In this document: in pieces, positions 25,558 through 36,451 of the stretch | Position numbering within the stretch: position 1 is the stretch's first letter | Layout of the letters: each line of letters begins with the position of its first letter | From: Sesamum alatum | Lineage: Eukaryota; Streptophyta; Magnoliopsida; Lamiales; Pedaliaceae | Assembly: GCA_034509735.1 (NCBI GenBank) | Contig: JACGWO010000012.1 | Coordinates: 18,629,188 to 18,693,187, forward strand | Length of the DNA: 64,000 nt | Direction: 5' to 3' | Program-made: the position numbers and the translations under genes | Notes under the pieces: model-generated | The model's input: only the letters and a program-made list of their open reading frames with translations | Told to the model about the DNA's origin: nothing | Databases searched by the model: none

Positions 25558-26428
25558 CAATGTTTGGAAATTGGACCAATGATTGAACCGGATAAATTAT
25601 CGGGTCACTGGTTCCACCAGTCGGACTGAATTGAAAAACCGGTTGACCTAGAACATATTATCTACATGCATAACATTTATATATGTATCATATCAATACA
25701 TTATATATTAGTTGATTAAATAAATACAATTTACAACAACAATGTATAAAAATGGTACAATTTATAAATGAATACAATCTATAATAATGTAACAATAAAA
25801 ACCAACAAACCTCTTGGAGGAAGCATATTAAATCAAAATCCAAAAAAAAAAAAAAAAATTTATAACCCTCCAAACTCTTGAAGCTCTTTGTTGCTTCCCA
25901 TATATTTTTTATTTTTTGAAAAAAAACCAAAAGAAAATTGGAGAAGCTTGGAGAAAAGGAAAATGAAGTAAATGAATAAAGAAATAAAAACTCTATTGGC
26001 TGTTAGAAATGGTCCATTGTCCCACATTGGAAAAACATAAGCTGAAAAACCCTATTGGTTGTTAGAAGTGGTTCATTGTCCCACTTTAAGTACTTTAGGC
26101 TATAAATATCGTGATAGTTTGTTTACATAATTATCCATGAAATACTTGCCTATTTATCTTCTTTAGCATTTGTTTTCTTCTCTATTTGTAATATATTTCA
26201 CTATATTGTCTTTTAATGAAATATATATTTTATTAGTGAAATGTATATATACATTTCACTATATTATCCATTTTTTTAAAAGGTCAACTGATTTTGACCT
26301 GATACCAGGCGTCCTGATTTCGACTGGTCCATATCGATTTTGACCTAGTAGTTTTTACCCTACGAACCCTAGACACATGGTCGATTCTTGGTCGAACCAA
26401 CTAGCCCAAGCTAGTTTTGAAAATATTG
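25558..26428. mobile_element. Non-autonomous hAT-like element, copy A (871 bp)
   Basis: Flanked by a perfect 8-bp direct repeat TTGGTGAT (25550-25557 and 26429-26436). Ends are CAATGTTTGGAAATTGGACC on the left and, reverse-complemented, CAATATTTTCAAAACTAGC on the right. The subterminal parts are rich in AACCGG and GGTCGAACC-type motifs. It has no transposase. It interrupts MULE2 precisely: MULE1 is continuous where this copy is inserted. Eight-base duplication and CAA-type termini fit the hAT superfamily. Confidence 0.82.
25991..26109 (+). promoter_or_regulatory. Duplicated promoter-like module in hAT copy A
   Basis: A ~40-bp block occurs twice, 59 bp apart: 25991-26030 and 26050-26089. Both copies contain CTATTGG, TGTTAGAA and TTCATTGTCCCAC or TCCATTGTCCCAC. 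A TATA-like TATAAATAT (26101-26109) follows. CCAAT-type and TATA-type elements in tandem suggest a plant promoter fragment; this is inference. Confidence 0.4.
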
Positions 26429-28800
26429 TTGGTGATGCACGGATTCTCTATTCACACCCATCACTTTGCAGTGATCTTATAATTTTTATTATTGATGATT
26501 TCAATATTTATAGTCATTTATAATACATCAACCCCTCAAAAACCCCTATGTATTGCTGAGCATTTTCAAATGTGAGACCAACAAGCAATTCCACATTTTT
26601 TAGATTATTGGATTCCTTTAAATACAGGATGTTTTGGATTGTCTTCTTCACTGCCTCGCAAAGTCTCCAGATTTTTCTCTTCCCTAAGGTCAAACACCAA
26701 TCCCCATCCTCAACCCGACCTCCCTATGTTTATGTTTTTAACTCTATCTTCTTTCTTTGGTAACATTTTTTTTTCAGTTTCTTTATAAATGTCTTTAACT
26801 TGGATCTTATTCAGAAAAATATCATCATCACATGAATCTTGAATATCTTCTAACACTAACCCTGGAGTTTCACTGCCATTGTCATTGAAATTCTCAACTA
26901 GATGTACATAATCAAGATCAGATGAGTCATCGAATTCTAAAATGACATGTTAGTTGGGATTTGGTTTCAATCACTTCTCTTTTGTGCTTATTGATTGGCC
27001 ACTCTTGTCTGTAGTCTCCTGCAAATTTTCACCCTCAACCTCTCCCTATTTCATGTCCCTCACCCAATGCCCGAATATTATCACTTCCTTCAAACCTTTG
27101 GCCAATATTTTCAATCCTTGCCACAATATTTTCATCTCCTTCACCCCTGCCCAATATTATTACCTCCCTCAAACGCTGACCTATTGTTTTCAATCTTTGT
27201 CCCAGTATTTTCACCTCCTTCAACCCTTGTCCCCATGTACTCACCATCGCCCTCAACCCCTACCCCAATGTTTTCAGTCCTCATATTATCATCACCCTCA
27301 CCTCCTCATCAATGCCTACAATTTCCTCACCTTCAAATTCAAAATCATCAAAATTTATACCATTGAACAAGTACCTTATTTCAACTTCACTCTCACTGAA
27401 TACTATGTTCCTCTGGCTATCTATTAATTGAATTGGGTCCCCTTCTTTTTCCTTTACATAAATCACAATAGGAGCATCTAACTTTTGTATACATTTTGTA
27501 AATCAACAAAGCACATATCAGGACATCATTCCTAGTCAATTCAAGCCTCTACCCAAATTCTGTGTATGTATTTTACATAAGATTTTAATAGATTCCTTTT
27601 CACCACCTTGTTCATATATACCTCCCAATTCATACAACTCAAGATAGTCTAAGTCAACATTTCAAATACACCTTTCGTCCCCCTATATATCTAACATTGG
27701 GATTTGAGACGAACATCCGCTCCACCAGAATTCCATGTTATGACACTCAATTTTGCAAACAACAACAAAATAAAATTAAAGAAATCAGACAATACCCTAA
27801 AACTTCTTATCAAATAGATATACAAACACTACTCATTTATTTCATATGGGGGTTAAATGTACGCACATTAGGAGTTTCATTCCCCTAAGGGTGTTTAGTT
27901 CAGTTAACCGAAATGAACTAATAATTCGATTAGTCAAAAAATTACTGTATTAGTTGGTTCCGTTTGATAAAAACTGAAATCCTTTCAGTTCAGTTCGATC
28001 TTGTAACTAACAGAATTTTTTTTTCTTAAGAGAAAAAAAAGAACTCCTTGCAATTGATTTTATCCAAAATTACCTATCCAAAAAATAAAATGTACAACCA
28101 AAATTAAATCCAAGTAACAATCTAAAATGTACTAGTCAACAATATGAAATATTTCGAATACAATTCAAATTCAAATTTAACAACGCAATACACATGTCAA
28201 ATAGCATCAATTTGGATTCTTTGAATGATGACTTTGACATTGATGAGACATCACTTTTCACTAGTTGAGAATCTTGAGATTGAAATTCCTTCATGGGCCA
28301 ACTAAAAGAAAAACAACCAAAACAAAAAAAAATTGTAAACCAAACTACAAATAAATAGGCAAGAAAAAAGTTCATACTTACGTGACATATAACATTATAA
28401 ACCAATTATAGTTGACTGGGAGCCGATACTTGATATGATGTTTACAAATATAAGATTACTCATTAGAAAAAATATTAAAAGTTTAGAATATGAAACTAAA
28501 AGATGTTGAGTAACTAATATTTGTAATAAAAAACAAAATTAAGCTATACCTATTTCAATTTTCTCGATTACGTCATAGTCTCTTTAATCGGTTTGACTGG
28601 AGTGTGATGTAGCCAGTCTTGGCAAGAAATTAAAGATTGTGCCATATTTGGAGTCACTGATGCACTAAAATAATTAATTTTGCAACCTCCAATACTTAAA
28701 GTAGACACCGATACAACGACAGATATAAGCATGGCTAACACATCCTATGCCATTCTTGATAAGATGAAGAACATAAGAGTATGCAATTTTCACTAACCAG

Positions 28801-29246
28801 TGTGGGGAACGGCTACTAGAATCCAGCTATGATCTTATTTGACTAAACATATCAATTAAGATTGCCTTATCCTATTTTCACCAAGCCAAACTCCATCCTA
28901 TATTTTTATTTGATTTTAAGCTGGATTGTGTAATTGGTTGAGAAAATCCGCTTGAGAATCTCATCTAAGGTCGAGTGGTCTTCACTACAAATAGAGCTGT
29001 CATTTTTCATTTTGAACACGCCTGAAAACTAAGTACTCTCCTATCCTCTTTTGTTTCTTTTTGCATTTTGAGTGTAATTCTAGTTTGCTATTCCAACTCT
29101 CTGCCATAAGTGCATGTGTAAGAGAGTAGTTGTGTTAACCTTGGGGAGCGACTATTTTTTACGATTGCACCATGGTTGTACCAAAATTTTGCTTTTAGGG
29201 TAATGAGTTTTTCCATGACACAACTTTACAGATAATATTTCTAACA
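28801..29246 (+). repeat. Solo LTR, 446 bp, inside the hAT transposase
   Basis: Begins TGTGGGGAAC and ends TTTCTAACA. Flanking 5-mers are ACCAG (28796-28800) and ATCAG (29247-29251), a 4/5 match. hAT dimerisation-domain coding is interrupted exactly here. A TATA-like CTACAAATAG (about 28984) followed by a transcribed-looking pyrimidine-rich stretch suggests plus orientation. No internal retroelement sequence adjoins it, so it is a recombined solo LTR. Confidence 0.75.
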
Positions 29247-29727
29247 ATCAGTGATGTCAAAATTCGAAGAAACATCTTTATCAAGTTGTTCATATATAAG
29301 TATCCAACTCCGGTTTATCCTTGCCTCCAATCTCAAATATAATTTGTTGTCGTTTCTTTCTATGAGCTCTAATATTCCTTCTTTCACTTGAGTTATCATG
29401 ATCCTGCCTTGATTCACTGGAAGAACTGGTAGAAGGGCGTGATGTTGTAGAATAATACAATTTCTTGTATTCTTCAAAAACGTCATATAGAGCACTTTTG
29501 ACCAAACTTGCCATTTTTTCTCCTACTTTGGTCCCATACATATTCTTAAAACTGAAGATCGGAGAATTTTTTATGAGGATCAAGCATGACAACAATGAAA
29601 GAATCGGTATGGCCCGGGAAAACAAGAATGCAGTGGAATTTAAAAATTTAAACATGGACAATAAAACTATGTATAGATCAAATCCCTTTTCCCAGGAATT
29701 CAACACTAAATAAAATATAAATAACAT

Positions 29728-31700
29728 TCACGTGTGGCTATATTTAGAAAACCAAAAGATAAATTAAATTGTAAATCAGAACTTTACCTCTCGTAGTATT
29801 TCTTCAATCAGTACAGACATTGTTTCATTTTACTTTCGATTTTCACGTAGGGGCTAACACAAACCCCTTCTACTATGTTCACAACACACCATGGATCTCG
29901 TACACATGGCCTTGTTAGAAACTAACATATACAAAAGGAAGAAAATCTAAACAAAATATACTATTAGTTAGTGTAGTTGTTCTGTTTATTTTGTTCTCAA
30001 CTTGAAACACTTGCAAGGAGAACATAAAGAGAGTCTACAAATGAAGAGAAGTGGACGGCCAAAGGTGGAGGGAACAAGAGATGATGTTTAGTACAATTAT
30101 TTTTCAAAGAATGCACACTTACACACATGCACACATAAAACTAAAAAATACACAAAACATGAGAATATTTGTGTATTTGTCTCCATGTGGCCGTGTGTGC
30201 TAGGGGATTAAATCCTTTTTTCCATATCATTGCATCATGGGCGAGAAGGTTGTAACCGATCTCAACCTCTCTCAAATGGGCTCATGGGCTTGGGCTTAAA
30301 TGTGGATTGGGCTTGACTTTAATTTAATATTTAAATTAATTCAAACCCAACTATATTTAATTAGGCCTACTAATTGATCTCATTAATTATTAAGGCCCGA
30401 TCCAAATTTATTTAATCGCAATAAATAAATCGAGCCAACCCGATTAATTAATCAAATCCAATCCAATTAAATCAATCATATTACTTTAATGAAAAAATCC
30501 AATTTCGATTAATCACATTAATTAAACTTGGGCTCCCATCGCATGTTTGAACATGCCAAGTTAATTGTTTTCTTATAGAATTAATTATGTCTAACAAATC
30601 TGTAGTGATTTGTGTGTAAGTCTATAGGTCCACCTTCAACTAGACTTGGGCTTATGTCAGTACACAATTTAATTGACAAATATTTTGCACTGGATTAATT
30701 AAATCCCATTTAATTTATTACTCATGATTAACATTTACTCAAGGAGTACCCGTTACCTTGGGTGGCCGTTTAGCAACAATCCATGGAACTAGAGACATGT
30801 GAAAATTGTGTGAACTTGTAGGCTCCCGAGTACATATGGGTATGGTCCTTCCATATACCATCTCCCGGTCTTAGTCGAGGGCATGGAATTATATATCGGT
30901 TTTCATCCTAGACCAGACAACTATGTATCAAGTCTAATCCGTATTACTCTAATAATCAACAAAGGAAACCCCATTCCTATTTGATCGGCTGTTATGGTCA
31001 TAGACTTTCTAGAGCTAGACACGTCATCAGATAACACATGAGATCACTATCATATCATGATAGACGATGGATCCTATCTTGGAACTCACTAGCCACTATA
31101 AGCATTTCGACTGCACTGGCATACACTGACCACGTCGATGATGTAGACACCCTTCATCAAGATCAAGATACAACCGCCCACGCATGAGGCTACTGTGGAT
31201 ACTCAAGTTTTAGGACTAAATCCCGCACTATCAAAGTTGAGGAGTTCCAGTCATGCCGGTCATGCCATATGGGCTTCCATATGATGACTCCGCGTGAGTT
31301 AGTACAGTCGGCTTGACAACTTTTTGTCAACCACCCACTAATAACATATAAACATCTCATGTTTTTCATCAATGAAACTTGACACCCGTCATATGGATAC
31401 GTTTACTAGTGCAAGTCTCAATAGAGCCCTCGATGGCCATTTTCAGGGTTCTCGACTTGAAACAATCCGGACCAACCCTCGGAAGTTGGTTTCATGGTAT
31501 CATTATATGCGTGACCCAACTGCATTGGTTATGACGTTTGTGGGCTTTGTCCCTGACATGCACCATGCATATATGAAGTAAACACGACAAATGTTGCCAA
31601 AATGAACTTTACTATATTCATTATATTAATACTATATTGAATAAGATTGTCCGTTTCATAGATGATAGGAGCCAACTTAGCTTGCTGGTCACCTATTACA
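29728..31700 (-). repeat. Copia-type LTR (probably solo) inside the hAT transposase
   Basis: Read on the minus strand it starts TGTAATAGGTGACCAGC, like the TGTTAGAATAGGTGACC start of the Copia-1 and Copia-3 LTRs. It carries the same AATTAATTGGATT-type blocks and GTGTGGTG-like U5 motifs. The segment is bracketed by an 11-bp direct repeat ATAAATAACAT (29717-29727 and 31701-31711), longer than the usual 5 bp, so the exact ends are uncertain. hAT coding stops on one side and resumes on the other. Confidence 0.68.
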
Positions 31701-34065
31701 ATAAATAACATATAACATCATATGCATCTTCTCAACGTTACCCTAATACTTATAAAATTTCTACTTCATTTGGTGTGTCATATCCACCAAATAATAATAA
31801 TCACTCATAAGCCACTCTTTCAATAAGTCATCAACATCACTTATTTCACCCAAAAATGTGTTAGATGACACATACAAAGACCTAGAAACTCGACTCGTTA
31901 GCTCATATAAATTTCACAAATCTTTCAATCATAACTCAATATTTCGTAGGCAAACCAATTTTACCATAAGGTTCATTAAGCATGAAATCACCATGAAAAT
32001 CAGCATTAGAATTTCATACCTTTCGAAGGCGCCTTGAAATATCACAACCGTCTCTAACATAGTATAAATCGAATTTCATCTTATGGGAACATCTAAACAC
32101 AATTTTTTTTTATTTGAATCTTCTCCTTGACAACATAATCATTACATTTCTTGGTGCTAGCATGTAATTGACGAACATACCTAACTACTATTCGGACATG
32201 CACAACCGACATCATTCAATGCCTTCAAATTATCCTTGACAATAAGATTAACTTTATGAGCTACACATATTCATGAACAAATATTCCCCATCAAGCATAG
32301 ATGTTCCCCAATTAATAAACCTTCTTCTCAAATAAGCAACAGTAGTATCGTTAGAAGAAGCATTTTCCACAGTAATAGCAAATAGTTTATCAATCCGCCA
32401 ATCAATCACCTTATGCAGTCTACAACCACAATCAATTTATTGCGCAGTCAAAGACATAAGTTGAGTCTCTGATTAAAAGTCCATGTGTCTGTGGTTGACG
32501 AGATTCTTTGTCTAGAAGTCTTGAAAATAAGTTTTCAACTTATTATTTCATCAAAATATAACCTGTAACAATCGCTGGTTATAGTAGTTTTTCATCGAAC
32601 ACTAAGCAGTGGACATGCATCAGATACGAATAGCCTAAATCCTTCATTCTCAACAAACTTAAATGACAATTCATCTATAATGACCATGCAAGCTAAGACT
32701 TTTCTAATAGTTTCTTGATCAAATTTCAAATGAGAAGAAGTTTCTCCAAAATTCCCGATTACACTTTGACAGAAACTAGTTGTTGTTTGATTATCGAGAA
32801 CAAACATATTATTAGGATGCTTTTTGCATCCTTTCATACGGTTATTCATTCCAAAAGTATCATTTCGTAGAGGGATCGACAACATAAGCTCTACCACAAT
32901 ACTTACATTTAACTCTTGGCTTCCCATTGCTATCAGTATGCACAGTGAAGTGGTCCCAAGCCCTCACTCTTCTTCAAATCTCTTTTATCTTTTGCATTTT
33001 ACTTTGTTGTGATCATTATGGAGGTGTGTCTGAAGTCCCCTCATCATCCATCCATTGTTCTAATTTGTTTTCATCAGGCAAATCCAATGTTTTCCTTTTC
33101 ATTGAGAATACACTACAGACAAACACATAAATTAGAAAGGAGTACAATAGAATGATTGAACATACTAGTTCAGAGGATGACAGGAACTAAATGCAACCTT
33201 TTTCCCTAGTATGACAAGTAACTACTAGTTTGTAGATACAATTGATTCAAAACATATGAGCCGGTTTGTACTACTTTTTGTAGTTACTTCTGTTAACAGA
33301 GGGCCTTGTGAGGCAACATTCCAGCCTCTGTTTTACTTATAATAGAGGTAACAAGGTTTTGTGAAGCTTTGGACCATGCTGGGTACTGTCATGCTAAAGT
33401 TTCATGTTAAAACATTAAAATATCGAAACAAATAGACTACTTGCATGTTTACCAAAGCAATTTTCTTAGAGAAAGTATACTATAATATGCAGTATGGCTT
33501 GTGTGGCTTTTCAAATACTTTTAGACTTCTTAGGATAAGGACCCATTTTATTGCACGAGCTCATCTTCCTCAATGCTAGAGACTCCAACAACGAAACACA
33601 GTGTATTAGCATAGCATGTTATCAAATAAAGTCCACAACAAAATTCATAACTTTTCAATCTTTTCTTTTAAATACTTGAATGCACATCAACTAAGAACAT
33701 TCCAATAGCCCTTTTTTTTTCTCATTAATAAACTAAACAAATAATTTGAGTCACGAGAGACTCTATCACGATTCTTTTCATGCCATACTATTTTTATTTT
33801 ACTAAATTTCTATTGATGAACTTAATATAATGTTTTCTTGTTATATATTTGCTTTTTATTTAGATTGAAAAATCAGAAGTCAATGATTTGAGAGTCAAAA
33901 GAGGGCCTACTTGCAACTCAAAGAGCAATGATAGAGTCAAAAGTCTATATTAGAGATAATTTCATTTTTTCAACAGTTTCATCAAACGAGTCACTTCCTA
34001 GTTTCATCACAAAGGTATATATTAAAATTACATTATGTTTTAAACTTTCAAACTTCGAAGTTGTT

Positions 34066-34229
34066 TTTTTTTAACTGAAAAGGCATTGTGGCGAGGCAGG
34101 GGATAGACAAGATGCCTACCCATTTTTTTTTTATTTTTTTTTCATGCACGCTCCCACTCACACACGCTCACAATGGGTTTTGAGCCCAATATCACCACAA
34201 TAACGTGTTGAGTCCCAAAACAATTGGGT
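34066..34229 (-). mobile_element. tRNA-derived SINE-like retroposon (164 bp)
   Basis: Bounded by an 18/20-bp direct repeat: TTTCAAACTTCGAAGTTGTT (34046-34065) and TTTCAAACTTCTAAGTTATT (34230-34249). Read on the minus strand it starts CCCAATTG. It has a B-box-like GGGCTCAAAACCC (consensus GGTTCGANTCC) with an A-box-like GGACTCAACACG upstream. It ends in an A tract (AAAAAAAA) directly against the target repeat. Long target duplications, a pol III-like promoter and a 3' A tail together fit a SINE. A second A-rich stretch lies in its middle. Confidence 0.7.
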
Positions 34230-34845
34230 TTTCAAACTTCTAAGTTATTGTTTCTCAATTACATTACTAGGTATTTGGAAAAAAGCTACTTTCTTTTTTT
34301 CTTTCGAGCTTTTTTATATATTATAAACACTAAATTTATTATGTATTAGGTTCTTTGTGAGATTGTCTCAAAGTCATCAAAGCATTCATGTGCCTACACA
34401 TGGATTTGCTTTGTGAAACATCCAAAGCTCTAACAATGAATTTGATGTGTTTGTTCATCTTATCATCATTTTTACTTTTAATGCTTAAGTTTTACTTTAT
34501 TAAAATCTTTTAATTTTATTTTGTATCTAAGTAACTATTCTATTTTTATTTAGCTTTGCAAGTGAGCCTAAACTACGTAAATTATTCCAAGAGGTGGTAA
34601 GGTATTAGATGTTATATACTCAAGTATTTGGTATTCAAGTTCTTATCAAATTTTAATTATTATTTTAGGTGTTTTATAGAAGTTGCCCCACACCCGAGCC
34701 TTCTTGGGGTAAGAGAAATTGCTAGTCTATGTTTTCAGGTTGGCAAAAATTCACCCTGTTTGATGGTAATATTTTTTTGGTTGATATATTCATCCTGTTT
34801 GATTTTTGAAATGAGACGTGTAAGGACACACAATTTAATAGTCAT

Positions 34846-34865
34846 ATATATATATATATATATAT
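34846..34865. repeat. (AT)n microsatellite
   Basis: Uninterrupted AT dinucleotides of about 20 bp. Confidence 0.9.
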
Positions 34866-35559
34866 TTTCTAATATCATAAACTGTTCATGCAATTTCGTT
34901 TTTAGAGATCTTAGTTGTCTGGTTGCTCCAAGTTTTTTTCCCTTTGACTACAAATTGGTTATGACTTTTAGTCTTTGAGATTGCATGTTTTGCGGATTGC
35001 ATTCTTAAGTGTGTATCTTTAACTACTTTAACTTCTCTATCTGCCAATTTTGTTGTAGATCAACATATAATTGAAAGAATACCATATCTGAAATATTGAA
35101 TATCTTTTAGGACTTGTTTTCCAAGTGGATGAGGAGGTGGTTCTCAGTATTTACCATGTTCTTCTATTTTCTAATAATCTCACCAAAGTAAAGTATTTAG
35201 CATTGGGTTATAATAAAAAATTTAATTTCAGACCCAATGTTCTAAACAAATAACAGGTGATGGATTTTTAGGCTTCAAATTTGCTTTTCGTAATCTCATG
35301 GTGTGAGATAATTCGTACATGTAATCTTGGAACTTAATCCCCATTAAATGCTGCATATTTGTTCCTTGCAACAATTATGAATTCATACCTTTCAGATATT
35401 AGGGGTTGTCGCTTTCGATTGTCTAAATTCTTGAAAGATTTTTCTGTTTTTCATTTTGATTTTATTACATAAATTGCCTTTGTAGTTAAGCTTGTAAATT
35501 GATCATATGTCACCATGGTTGCTTGAAAATTACTAGGTTGTATGAAGATGTATAAAGAA

Positions 35560-35958
35560 GTGAGAAGATCAATTCTTGTTACTAAACATTATATTTCTAG
35601 TGACAATTTATTTCTTGTCACTAAAATAGAGCATATTTAGTGACAACTTATTTCTTGTCACTAGACATACCCTATTTAGTGACAACTTTGAGTTATTTAG
35701 TGACAAGATTTCTACATTTAAGTGATGAGTTGTATTCTCACCAATTCAAAATAATTAGTGACAACATTCAAGTTGTCACTACAAACTAAGGGCTAATGTG
35801 ACATGGGATTTTTGTTGTCACTATAAGGAATTAGTGACATTGATGTTGTGCCAACATTATGACAAGAGTTTAGTGTCATTAAACTTTATTAGTGACAAGA
35901 TTCTAATACTTTGTGATAATATGTATTATTACTCAAAAGCGTATTTTCTTGCACACTG
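35560..35958. repeat. CACTA-like subterminal repeat array
   Basis: About seven copies of TTAGTGACAA-type and four inverted TTGTCACTA-type motifs in 400 bp. The right edge, reverse-complemented, reads CAGTGTGCAAGAAAA, close to the CACTACAAGAAAA terminus of plant CACTA (En/Spm) elements. No left terminus or transposase is recognised; probably a terminal fragment or a small non-autonomous copy. Confidence 0.55.
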
Positions 35959-36451
35959 ACTACTCCTCTTTCAATTCAAGCTAAAATATTGATAACTTTC
36001 TTCTAGTTTCACTTTCAAGAAAGGATGACAGTCAATTCTCCAATTTAACATAAAAATTCAGATTCACAAAACCAAATTCAGCCATATTAAATTTGTTACC
36101 TATTCATTTTTCAGCTCTCCTCTTAGACGCCCAGCTCGCACCTTCTGTTTGTACCCCCTTTTGCAGTCTCGCACCTTCGCTCGTACCTTCTGTTCGTCCA
36201 GGTTCAAATTCAGTCTTCAGAGTCGAAATCTTGAAGATGAAGTTGAAGTCTTGAAAAACTGAAGAATGAAGATTGAACATAGCTAAAAGCTCTATTGCTC
36301 AAAGCCCCAATGCAATAAGACTAATGCCTTTATTAGCATATTTTTAAAGTTTTAACTTATTAACTTCAGTTAATTAAAATTTAAAAGTTTAAAACTAATA
36401 AAAGTAAAATTATAATAATTTATATATGTATATAAATTATAATACAATATA

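Larger units (their letters stand above)
23043..27736 (-). pseudogene. MULE2 MuDR-type transposase, broken and interrupted
   Basis: From right to left: an N-terminal domain with MEF and FVSNPNVRYIGGRKVYL in several frames (27736-27640); a Glu/Gly-rich degenerate repeat (27256-27035); a Ser/Asp segment EFDDSSDLDYVHLVENFND (about 26940-26780), which matches the same part of MULE1; a DNA-binding segment around 26540-26440; an 871-bp hAT insertion; then its continuation at 25550. The catalytic domain at 24944-25198 reads CRPTISLEWLFSKTCFKGQ, so the usual GLDGCFLK has lost its Asp, followed by TWTWFLVELLDD. A SWIM-type zinc finger lies at about 24400-24250 (LNGYPCAHA). The tail NKRPIISQVLQNIRGWL ends at 23043. 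Unlike MULE1 it keeps the SWIM part. Many stops. Confidence 0.82.
28590..33102 (-). pseudogene. hAT transposase (BED zinc finger, RICESLEEPER-like), broken
   Basis: From right to left: ATG at 33102 (MKRKTLDLPDENKLEQWMDD); a BED finger at about 33000-32830 (AWDHFTVHTD, CKYCG, GCKKHP, split by a frame change); the conserved FDQETIRKVLACMVIIDEL and FKFVENEGFRLF (32592-32927); middle parts with LHKVIDWRIDK, ITVENASSND and LRRRFINWG (about 32450-32290) and TMLETVVIFQGAFERYE (about 32070-32000), up to NVEKMHMMLYV near 31715. A copia-type LTR intervenes. It then resumes with GTKVGEKMASLVKSALYD and LYEQLDKDVSSNFDITD of the C-terminal dimerisation domain (29550-29250). A solo LTR intervenes again. The end is SVTPNMAQSLISCQDWL (28655-28605). 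Stops are numerous. Confidence 0.85.
33103..36451. other. hAT 5' non-coding region with small insertions
   Basis: No credible gene. Holds a SINE-like unit (34066-34229), an AT microsatellite (34846-34865), CACTA-like subterminal repeats (35560-35958) and AT-rich DNA up to the gypsy insertion. Confidence 0.55.

Noticed and set aside
26954..27427. A 157-codon plus-strand open frame
   Set aside because: Antisense to the degenerate N-terminal repeat of the MULE2 transposase; the minus strand gives the homologous reading.
35560..35958. CRISPR-like array from recurring AGTGACAA motifs
   Set aside because: Motifs are short, unevenly spaced and in both orientations in plant nuclear DNA; a transposon subterminal array fits better.
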